Below are positions 28,141 to 38,010 of a stretch of 64,000 nucleotides of DNA, one piece after another (positions within the stretch are counted from its first letter, which is position 1; every line of letters begins with the position of its first letter). The DNA is from Acanthochromis polyacanthus. Taxonomy: Eukaryota; Chordata; Actinopteri; Pomacentridae. A program made the translations under genes and the position numbers. The notes below the pieces were generated by a model. That model ran no database searches. It saw only the letters and a list, made by a program, of their open reading frames with translations, and was not told where the DNA came from. The stretch covers positions 35,513,974 through 35,577,973 of the forward strand of contig NC_067121.1 of NCBI RefSeq assembly GCF_021347895.1, written 5' to 3'.

Positions 28141-28894
28141 AAAATTAATAATAAATTCATAAAGCATTCAAATGTAATAAAACCTGGTGTGTCTTGATCA
28201 TCTTTTATAGTCCTGTCAATCCTTATTGATTTGGAGTCTCTAGGTCGCATGACCTGCGAGCTATTGAGCCAAAATGCTAATATTTACAGTTAAATATCAA
28301 TATAAAGTATGCAAAATATCCAGATGGAATAAAAAGTGCTGTGTCTTGATCACTCTATGAGATGCTCTAATCCTGCATAGATTTGGTGTCTGTAGGTCAC
28401 ATGACTTGGGAGCTATTGAGCTAAAATACTAATATTTACATATTGAAATTAATTAAAAACTCACTAAAAAATATTAATAGTTTCCAAAAGCAATAATAAA
28501 GTCTGTGTAATAAACCAGGTCTAAATCTATTTAGCCAAAAGATCACATGACCTGGGACTTATAGAGCTGTAATGCTCATAATTACAGTATAAAATACACG
28601 AAAGATTCACAAAACATATTAATTGTGTCCAAATGTTCATTCAATGTTTCTAAGTGTGACAAAGAATCTATGAACTACAAATCCCTATATTTGAGTGCCG
28701 TGATGTATCATAACATAATGTAACATAACGTCATGTCAGGTCTACCCTCTTCCTTTTTCTGCCTCAAGTAAGTTAACCGATAATTATCAATGAAATAAGT
28801 ATCCAATCGACTGAGCCCGTAACACACGTGCTGCTCAATATCCAGAACACCATTTGGAGTCAGAGTTGTGCGATGGGTCGTTTGAAAAAAGGCA

Positions 28895-29893
28895 GAAGTA
28901 TCGCTCAGTGGGTAGAGTGGCTGGTTGGCACCCGGGGTTTGATTCCAGGTGTGAGATAGGCATAAGGAGTATAGGAGTGAGTGCAATAGGCATAGGGAGT
29001 AAAGCTCAGTGGGTACAGTGGCTGGCTGGCACCCGGGAGGCTGGGGTTCAATTCCAGGAGTGAGTGAGATAGGCATAGGGAGTATAGCTCAGTGGGAAGA
29101 GTGGCTGCCTGGAACCCGGGAGGCTGGGGTTCGATTCCAGGTGTGAGCGAGATAGGCAACGGGAGTATAGGTGTGAGTGAGATAGGCATAAGGAGTATGT
29201 GAGTGAGATAGGCATAGGGAGTATAGCTCAGTAGGTACAGTGGCTGCCTGGAACCCGGGAGGCTGGGGTTCGATTCCAGGTGTGAGCGAGATAGGCAACG
29301 GGAGTATAGGTGTGAGTGAGATAGGCATAAGGAGTATGTGAGTGAGATAGGCATAGGGAGTATAGCTCAGTAGGTAGAGTGGCTGGCTGGCACCCGGGAG
29401 GCTGGGGTTCGATTCCAGGTGGGAGTGAGATAGGCATGGGGAGTATAGGAATGAGTGAGATAGGCATCGAGAGTATAGCTCAGTGGGTAGAGTGGCTGGC
29501 TGGCACCCGGGAGGCTCCAGGTGTGAGTGAGTGAGACAGGCATAGGGAGTATATGAGTATGGGAGTGAGTGAGAAAGGCATAGGGAGAGTATAGCTCAGT
29601 AGTGGTTAGAGTGGCTGGCTGGCACCCGGAGGCCGGGGTTCGATTCCGTGAGTGAGATAGGCATAGGGAGTATAGCTCAGTGGGTAGAGTGGCTGGCTGG
29701 CACCCGGGAGGCTGGGGTTCGATTCCAGGTGGGAGTGAGAAGAGTATGGGAGTGAGTGAGAAAGGCATAGTGAGTGAGTGAGATAGGGAGTATAGGAGTG
29801 AGTGAGAAAGGTATAGGAGTGAGTGAGTGAGATAGGCACAGGTAGTATAGCTCAGTGGGTAGAGTGGCTGGCTGGCACCCGGGAGGCTGGGGT
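28895..29893 (+). repeat. Tandem array of tRNA-promoter-like units
   Basis: Nine copies of TATAGCTCAGTGGGTAGAG or a variant (A-box-like) start near 28902, 29004, 29084, 29223, 29362, 29476, 29591, 29670 and 29848. Most are followed by GGGTTCGATTCCAG (B-box and T-arm-like). Spacers are made of GTGAGTGAGATAGGCATAGGGAG. Three units repeat at exactly 139 bp. Acceptor stems do not pair well, so these look like tRNA- or SINE-derived repeats rather than working tRNA genes. Confidence 0.85.
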
Positions 29894-29905
29894 AACCCTA
29901 ACCCT
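29893..29905 (-). repeat. Short telomere-like tract
   Basis: TAACCCTAACCCT, two telomeric hexamers, lies at the junction between the tRNA-like array and the right inverted arm. It could be chance, but its position at a breakpoint is notable. Confidence 0.5.
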
Positions 29906-30616
29906 CAATAGCTCTCAGGTCATGTGACTTATTGACCCCAAACTAATGCAGAATGATCAAGATGGTCAACATACGCCAATTTATATTTGATTTTAGGACA
30001 TTATTGATTTTTTACAGTTGTTTTGACAGTAAATATTAGCCTTTTTGCTCAATAGCTCTCAGGTCATGTGACGTATTGACCCCAAACTAATGCAGAATCA
30101 CAATGCTACCTTACCTGGTCAGCATACGCCAAAGAAGAAGAAATAGTTTTTCTTAAAAGATTTTAAAGCAAAAAATTAAACATTTTTTTAATGTAAATAT
30201 CAGCATGTCTTCTCATTTCGGTCCAGATCATGTGACTTTTCGACTGAGGTTTATTTTATTATCACACTAATAGATCACTGGGATGACACACATCACTTTT
30301 TATTTGAATTCACAATTTTTAAGACAGACAGACAGACAGACAGATAGATAAACAAGTTTTCAGCTTCTTATACTTCAAGCTATTTATTTAGTGTAAATAT
30401 TAGCCGTACAATTCGATAGTTAACAGTTAAGCTGAGTCAGTTACTTAAAACATCCCTGTAAAATACATCTGCGAATGCAGCGCTTTATTTTTTAAACCGG
30501 AAATAGTTGATGCGCGGTCGTGCATTTACCGTAAGCTGACGATAAGAGCGCACTGAAAATGTAGGAGCGGCTGGCTTGACTACGGAGAAACGAGAGGCGG
30601 CTGGCTTGACCGCAGT
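29899..30616 (-). repeat. Right inverted arm of foldback element
   Basis: It is the inverse of the left arm: about 1.5 minisatellite units (two AGCTCTCAGGTCATGTGAC blocks), the (CAGA)n tract, then the subterminal repeats and terminal CTTGACCGCAGT. The same 46-codon frame opens in both arms (in 25974-26162 and 30485-30670), which reflects their near identity rather than a gene. Confidence 0.85.
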
Positions 30617-30624
30617 GACAAGCA

Positions 30625-30905
30625 GGATGCGTTCAGAGCCGATGCGGAAATAAAGGTACCCAAGATTCAAGAGGTGGAAATTTAAGAGGTTTTAGTCGTT
30701 ATACACAGTGTCGGCAGTAAAATCCAAAGTGAAAACAAACCATTACTGACCCCTATAAATGTCAATATGAAAAATAAATGTGTAATAATTCTCATCAGTG
30801 TGAATTATATGTACAATAACTTTCATCAATGTGCAATAAAAACACAAAAACAAAACTTTTTTTTTTCCAACATGCAATATCATATCATAATATGCCCACA
30901 AATAT

Positions 30906-31000
<95 letters not shown>

Positions 31001-32179
31001 GAGGATGCTAAAAATCGGGCTATACCACAATAATTATGTTATTTTAATATCTAAAAATGAACAAGCACCTCACTTTTCAATGCTAATGCAGATGCACTGC
31101 TGATGAATATGGATGTGGGCTTAAGAAAAACAGTAAAAGTAGAGTTTGGAATTTGAAGTACAGTAGACTTGTTGTTATGATCCACGATCCAACCTCTAGG
31201 TTGCCTCAGAACACACACATTTAATACACAATGCACGAAGATTCAAGCTACAAAACAGCTTCTTCATAAAGTTGGTGGACTGCCAACAGGAGCCACAGTC
31301 TCAACTAAGACTGGAGGCTCCTCATCGATTTAGCAGCCGCCAACAGAAGCTCTAAATGTCCGTTGTCACCCCTCAGTGACTACAGAACCGACAGATCACA
31401 CCGGAACATAATCAAAAGGCACCAGGGCAGACCAGTTACATCAAACCAGCCACTCAGACTGAGAGTTTTGGTTGTAGATATACTGGTGTGGTGATTGCTG
31501 GAGTCTTCTGGGAGCAGGAGTTGTGGTGGTGCATCAATCTGGTGGGTCAAGAAGTGGAGAGAACCGGGGCTGGGAGGAGATCAGGAGCTCTCGGCTAATC
31601 ATTCCTCATGAGTGCCAGGTGGCATCTGGAGCTCAATCTTCAAACTCACTCTCCACAAGCCATCCAGACGCAGAGACTGTTCAAAGTCCACTTGTATTCT
31701 GCAAAACCTGGGATGAACACAAACATCTTTGATACAGATCAAATGTGTGGAGTCACCCTTTAAACAGCCGACTGCCAGGAGATCAGTGTCAGCAATGCTT
31801 TTTCACACCACAGGATGGCAGTGCTGTTAGTAAGATAAACAGCTACAGTGCCTTTGCTTAAACAAACAACACATTTTGATGCATTAAAATATGTATTAAT
31901 TACCAAACACTGTCTGTAGAGGATCTGAGGAGGATAAAGGATCATTTCCTGTTTAATTTTGGTCATAAATTGCTGAAATTCCATCACATTATGATATTAT
32001 CAGCGGTCAAAATAGCTCCTGCAGTGATGGAAACCAAGGTTTTATTTATCTTCTAATAATATTATTTCAAAAAAGCACAAAGGAGGATAATTTCAGTGTC
32101 CTCATGGATCCAAACAGTAGACATAACTGGTGTGTGGTGACATTTAAACACCCCTGACTCCAGCTCCACCAGCATCTTA
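30625..32179. other. Intergenic stretch
   Basis: No gene is supported. It includes the TC/TA microsatellite at 30908-30996. At 31.17-31.77 kb there is a moderately GC-rich block starting TGTTATGATCC that resembles an LTR start, but no matching target-site duplication was found. Confidence 0.5.
30908..30996. repeat. (TC)n(TA)n compound microsatellite
   Basis: About 35 bp of TC followed by about 54 bp of TA. Confidence 0.97.
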
Positions 32180-32483
32180 GAGCGTGTTGCTGTGGAAACA
32201 CCTCCCGCTCTTTGTACCGGAGGCAAAGGGGTTCAGCAGGACACATTTGGGAAGTTTTTGCAAAGGAATCGGATTAGTGGCTGAGATCAGATCGCTCTCT
32301 GCAGCTTCACGAGCTGAGTGATATCCTCTTTTCTGTTCGATGTTGGCTGTTGAGCGGATCCACAGAAGCTCACTTCACTTATTCAACATTCACCGCTGTG
32401 CCTCAGATCACCTCTGATCTTCCTGCAGGTGTTTCCAGCGTGAGAAACAATCCTCAGAGGGGCACGTTTCAAAAATTCTCTCT
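32180..32483 (+). promoter_or_regulatory. Possible plus-strand promoter and non-coding first exon
   Basis: A GC-richer island in AT-rich surroundings ends at a good donor, TTCTCTCT|GTAAGTGC (GT at 32484). No open frame is present and no downstream partner exon was identified, so this is only a candidate start of a gene extending rightwards. Confidence 0.25.
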
Positions 32484-34400
32484 GTAAGTGCTGAGCTGAA
32501 ACCATGTTGCCTCAGCTACACGGTTTTTCATGGTCACTTTTCATGTTTCAGACACACAAACACACACAGATCAGTGGCTGCACATTAAGAAATTCAGATA
32601 ACATTTTCAACTCATGAGTGTGTTTTGTTGTCCTCAAAAGAAAATTTCATTTTGCTCTATGCAGCTAATTTTTATGCAGTGCATCAGGGAGAATGGATGG
32701 ATGGATGGATGTTAAGGAAGGCACTGTTACTATACCCTATCTACCCCTTTAAGAGCAAAGATCCATGTGTACATTGTATAAAATATGCATTTTCTGACCA
32801 TGCATATTTAAAACTGCAATTACTATATTATTATTATTTATTAATGGTTAATAAATGATTTACTAATACTGAGCTACGAAAAACAGCAACTTTTGGTCAT
32901 AAATTCTTCACATTTATTGTGTCGTTCTCTCTACATTTTCACTATTTTTAATTTCCATACATATCGGCGGCATAATTCAATTTTTATAAAATGTTTTTTT
33001 TCCAAAACATGTCTGCAATCATAAATGTTCACATTCCGCTTATAAATAGATTTTTCCCCGGAGCACGCGTGAGCACTTTCCCAGAAGATAAGTGCTCATA
33101 CAGTCCAATGGAGATGTGTCCATAATGAAGTAAAAAGCAAACGAGAGCAAAGCTGGAGACCGATTTAACACTATCTGCAAACCCAAAGTTACTATGACAA
33201 TTATTAAGAGGGATCGCAAAAACAAAATAACATTTGATCAACATACTTATAAATTTTAGGCAACAAACATTTAAATCTAAACTGTTGAGATAGTTGAAAT
33301 AAATTCAAGTGTAACTGGAGAAAACGGTCTGCCTCCAATCAGTTGCATCAGTGTGACCTCTGAACAAACATCTGTCATGATCTCATCAGCTCAGTCCATA
33401 TTTAACTGATTTAGATATATTCTTAGAGGTGCAGTTGTTGTGGAACAAATGAGACACATTCTGTATTCTGTGATTTAGAAGCAAATTCTCTTGTGTGGCG
33501 TTGCGTGAACTTGACAGCGACAACGCTGCTGCATCAGTTGGCGTTGCCACGACAACAATTTCAACGATGGGGAAATAAGGCACATTGAACATTTATCTGA
33601 GGATGGCATTGCTGTAGATTTCTCCAGTTATACAATTTTTTTTACTTTACAAACAATTTACTGATCAGTAGAAATGTGTTGTATTTACAACTTGAGTTTT
33701 AGGAGGGGCCTGCACTGATCTGCTGTTCAGATGCTGATCAATGTCTCGACTTTGAGAGGCCTTGGTAAAAAGTATTAGTAATTAATGTGTTAGCCATTAA
33801 TTTATACACTGATTCCAGGGTAAGATTTTATAATGAAGGTAAAACTAAATTTGGGGTACTTATCAAGGCAAAAGGAATGTATACGAAATGAATGAGTGCC
33901 AGTAAAACATCAGTTATTGAGTAATTCCTACTTAAATTTAAGAGAGAAGGTAATGATTAGTTATTTAAGAGAGGAGTGACATTTTAATTTTGGAATTCTT
34001 AATAAGCACTTCCCTAATAATCCCTAATAGAGGACTATATAGTAAACAGACTGAGACTATTTCAGCTTATAAACCCTTTCAAAATGGTGCCTTATTGGAC
34101 AGTGGTGCAATAACAGATTGAAGAGTGGCCTTCCAACTGACAGAGAAAAAACTAAGTTCTTTAGTTTACTCTAAAGTGAGTACATTACAAGTCATGTAAA
34201 TATTTGTAACTAACAAATTCACCTTCTTAAAGGTTGTGATTATGGGCACAATGCAAGATTCTCCCCTGTGTTCTTGAAAGTTGCAAGTTTTATTTCAGCA
34301 TGACTCAATCTGAACTGTATCTAAAACAGACTTTAATTTTGCAATACAGACATTAAGACAAAATAAGTGATGTGCCATGGTGTTATCTACCTAACAATGC
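32484..34400. other. Intergenic stretch, nothing recognised
   Basis: AT-rich, with a short GGAT repeat near 32.69 kb. No coding, RNA or transposon signature is seen. Confidence 0.5.
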
Positions 34401-34432
34401 ACATTAAAATGTGAAGCAACAGAGCTACTATT

Positions 34433-34645
34433 TCAGTATTTAGTGAATAAAAGTGTCCCAACAATAGAGCCTGGTGGGACACCTTTACTAAACTTTAGAG
34501 TACTTGTTGTCAAACTAGTAGAAATTACTGGCTGAGGTCTACACTCATTTATTGTGCAATTCATCTGAATCTTAGGAGGATGTTTATAGTAGAATATAAA
34601 GATTAATAATATTTTAAAAAGATCTATAAGCTCAAGAAAACACAC
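34433..34645 (-). pseudogene. LINE reverse-transcriptase fragment
   Basis: The minus-strand frame contains KGVPPGSIVGTLLF, a diverged form of the non-LTR reverse-transcriptase motif GVPQGSxLGPLLF, and a preceding ISTSLTTSTL-like segment. The catalytic YADD box is not found next to it. It is a dead fragment in a decayed region. Confidence 0.6.
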
Positions 34646-34649
34646 GACA

Positions 34650-37410
34650 CAATTTCTGAAGTTTGAGGTGGATTATTGCATCTCACACCGTCTTCCTATG
34701 CATCTTAAATAAACCTTACAGTTTTCACTCTACATTTGACAAAGTTTTTTTCTGCCCAGAGCTTCTTTCTGTCTCTTTAATTTTTACATGAAGTTCAATC
34801 TTCAGAGGGTGGAATTTCTTTACAAGCTGCTTCCCCAGAAAAGAACACAGCTCAGATGCCAGTGAAGGCAGCGTCATGCTTTATTCACCGCAGAAGATCT
34901 GAATCTGCACAGGAATTCATCACAGGAGGAGCTGCTCGGCACATAAAAAATAATCTAAACATTAATCTCACCGGCTTTGTCTGCTAAGTTTTAATTAAGA
35001 CCAAGAGCAGTACTTTTTAATAGCATCTTAGTTCTCTGTGAATTCTGAATATTACTGGAACTGGTTAAATATAACCCTGTGAGAGGATATGAATCCATCA
35101 TAAAGGTACATTTCACGTTATTTACACACAGTGACTTATTGCAGCAGATCCTTGTATTTGTACGATAAGGAATATGTTTTGCTGTCAGCCCACATTACTG
35201 ACACTATTTGTCATTTTTATTATACGGGGAGATGTAGTGAAGTTAGAGAGCTGCTGCTGTGCTGAGTAAAGGCAAAAAAGGAAATTAAAGGTGTCTGATG
35301 CAAAGGAGCCAGTCAAAGTTCATAAAACGCCTCTGAAATTTTGATAAAGGCAGTGAGTTATACTGAAAAGATGGTGTTATGAGCTCCACTTTATTACCAA
35401 ACGGATTCTGAGAAAACCGAAAGAGGGAAACAATAAGATAAAACCTGCTTATTTCACAGTACATCTGCAGAGAAAATAAGGAAACAGCAACACAAACTAT
35501 AAAAGTCTGCAACTCTGCATTATACTGATGGTGTTCCTGATAGCATCTATATCAAATAAAGTGCATTAGATCATCATCAAATCATGAAAATTATTTAAAA
35601 AAAGGTACCCTGACTGGAATCTGCTGCTTTTAAATTGATTCATAGGCTTGTAAATATTCATCTATAAATCATATTTCATCACATCAGGAAAGCTGAAATA
35701 CAAAAAAAAAAAAAAAAATCAATCACAGTGCCAAAAAGCAAACCCATAAGTCTTTCTCTACTTGTATTTTTGTGCGTTTGCAAAACAGTGACTTGGCTCA
35801 TGCACTGTTCCAATTCCAACTGTCCACATCAAGCAAAAATCACTGGAAATGGCTCGAAGTGTTCTTGCTCCCTGTTCAAATAGTGCATTTCCTTCCAACC
35901 AGCAGCAACTGCAGAGATTTCAAGTTGGGCTCAAAGCTGTCATCATTTTTTTCCCCAAGATGTGAGGATCCTGGCCGAGTAAAACCAACCAGTCATCTTG
36001 ACAGCTAGAGGACAGTCTCATCTTGGCGAGCCGTTCGGTAATTTACCGCTGTAATTTCTCGGTAGTATTGTGATATATGATGTAATTTACTTCAAAAGAT
36101 ACATTTTGTCTCTCGGAGATGAAATATAATATTTGTTGTTGCCACATTTGTTTGTCAGAAGGGAAAGTTAACTACTTCCATGTTTCTATTGGAGAGATTA
36201 AGCTAAAGCAGAGTGCTGCTACTTTAGGGCCTGAGGGTTGCATAGATCTCAACACTGTAACCTACATTACAAAATAATTAAAAGATGTAAAGGTAGATGT
36301 ATAAGATAACCAAATCAGTTGTAGTTTTGATTAAATATCACTTCATTTCCTCCAAAACCTGTTTCAACCAAAACCAGTCTTTTAATAAGTTTCCTGTTAG
36401 AACTATTTCCATGCACATTTTAGTTTGAAGAGAACAGAAAAACTATTGATCTTCATGGGGAAACTCTGTAATAAATTCTGTTTAGTTTGCTCATATTTCA
36501 TCAAAACCAACAGTTGCAGTGTCCCATTATTTCTTCTTTCACAGTCCTGTTTTATATCAGAGTTTCTTATCCAAGAATCACCCATCAAAAAGTTTCCAGA
36601 GTGGCTGTGGGGTTTGTATGTCAGAGTGTCCTTTGAGTATATGCTGAAGAACGGTAACAGTCCAGGCTGGGAACAAAGTTAGCAAAGTCCAACAAGTATG
36701 AGACGGTCCTTTAAGTGCTCCAAGAAGATGAGGCTTCATTTTTCCGTACAGGGGTAATGAGGAAGATGATTAATTTTTGGCTGGCATTTGAAATTGTTTT
36801 AAAGATGACAGTTCCCTGTATTAGAAGCCAAGAGAGTGTCACCAGATTCGGTAAAATGATCCAATAACACAATTCTCCAGATAATAAGCCAATCCAATCA
36901 TCCACCACAGGAGCTAAAAACATTTAAAAAACACTCTTGGTGTTTGCCGGCAGCAGTCGTCCTAGAGAGTGAAGCAGCTCAGGGATTCTTCAGTCCACTC
37001 AAAGTCAGCTATGACTTGATATTAATTAGGATCATATTCTGTTCAAACTTGCTTGGCTTGTAGCTCTGGTTTGGCTGAAACCCTCGTTTCCAAGTCTTCC
37101 AATATTTCCCTACAAAGCGTCAGTCCTCTCTGTGCACTCCACTCTTTCAGAGGTCAAGTTCTGCTGTTTTATATTATTATTATTGCTTGGCTGCTACAAA
37201 TCATGATGTGGCCAAAATCAAGATAATGAGAATGCTTAATACCAACTAAATACGTTAAGCTGAGGTCAGATTTCATTATGCCCACTGTCTCACATTATGT
37301 ACACATCTGAAATTTGCAGGATTAGAAATGATGGATTGGACTTCAATATAAGCACTTAAATAAACTCTAAAATACATATTCAGTCCTGATCACCACTATT
37401 ATCTTCAGAA
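34650..37410. other. Intergenic stretch, nothing recognised
   Basis: AT-rich sequence with a poly-A run at 35701-35718. Short frames here have no family features. Confidence 0.5.
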
Positions 37411-37414
37411 ATAA

Positions 37415-38010
37415 ATGGAAATGGTCCAAAGTAATTTAACAAAAAACATTATTTTTCATCCTACATGTTGTAAGTTCTATTTTTGTTTCATCTGTCCCCA
37501 AAACATTTTCCCAGAAGGATTGCGGTTTGTCCAGGTGCTCTTTAGCAACAATCCGTCATTCCCTTTTATGCCTTTTCTTCAGCAATGGGGTGCTCCTCTC
37601 CTTTTTCCACAGTTGGCACCAACCTTCGAAGACTTCTTTTATCAGTTTTCCTCTTCCCCCCACGTCCAGGCAGGTTCTTGACAGTTCCATGCTTAGCAAA
37701 CTTAATAACATTACACACTGTTGAAATAGGGATACCAAGGTCTTTGGAGATGGCCTTATACCCTTCAGAAACCTTGTGTTTGCTAATAATAGCTTCTGAT
37801 GTCCTCCGACTGCTCCCTTGTCTTTACTATTGTGACAAAGTAACAGGGAATAGCATGTGGCTTTTTAAAACATTAAAGTCATCATTCATTGGCTAATTAG
37901 TGTCATGTGGGCACTGACAGTTTATCAGCAGGTAATTTTAATTTCTGATTAATTGCAGTTGAGTCACAATGAGTTTTTTCCCCACACTGATTTAAAGGGT
38001 GCCAATACCA
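37415..38010 (-). pseudogene. Degraded Tc1/mariner transposon
   Basis: Reading the minus strand across shifted frames gives AISKDLGIPISTVCNVIKF, AKHGTVKNLPGRGG and then FVQEHLDKPQ-like pieces. This is the order of the Tc1 helix-turn-helix, GRPR-like hook and pre-DDE segment. Several frameshifts are present. GGTGCCAATACCAATGTCAC near 38000 fits an element end. Confidence 0.75.

Larger units (their letters stand above)
26031..30616. mobile_element. Foldback (giant-TIR) non-autonomous DNA transposon, hAT-like
   Basis: The element starts ACTGCGGTCAAG and ends with its complement CTTGACCGCAGT. It is bounded by a perfect 8-bp target-site duplication GACAAGCA (26023-26030 and 30617-30624). The arms are inverted copies of about 0.7 kb. 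Between them lie a 152-bp-period minisatellite, a tRNA-promoter-like array and two telomere-like hexamers. No transposase frame is present, so mobility would need a source in trans. An 8-bp duplication suits hAT-type transposases, but the terminal bases are not the classic hAT CAGG, so the superfamily is inferred. Confidence 0.8.

Noticed and set aside
26513..28640. Regularly spaced repeats resembling a CRISPR array
   Set aside because: The whole 152-bp unit is repeated with no unique spacers, and the DNA is eukaryotic. It is a minisatellite.
28708..29839. Several overlapping minus-strand frames with a repeated Pro-Ile-Ser-Leu-Thr pattern
   Set aside because: They follow the tandem tRNA-like array. 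The frame stays open because the repeat unit lacks stops, and the repeat itself explains the similarity.
28895..29893. Functional tRNA genes
   Set aside because: A and B boxes and a T-arm-like segment are visible, but the acceptor and anticodon stems do not pair convincingly and the units are embedded in a simple repeat.
31170..31770. A second solo LTR starting TGTTATGATCC and ending near TTTAAACA
   Set aside because: No matching target-site duplication was found, and neither a polyadenylation signal nor a partner LTR is seen.
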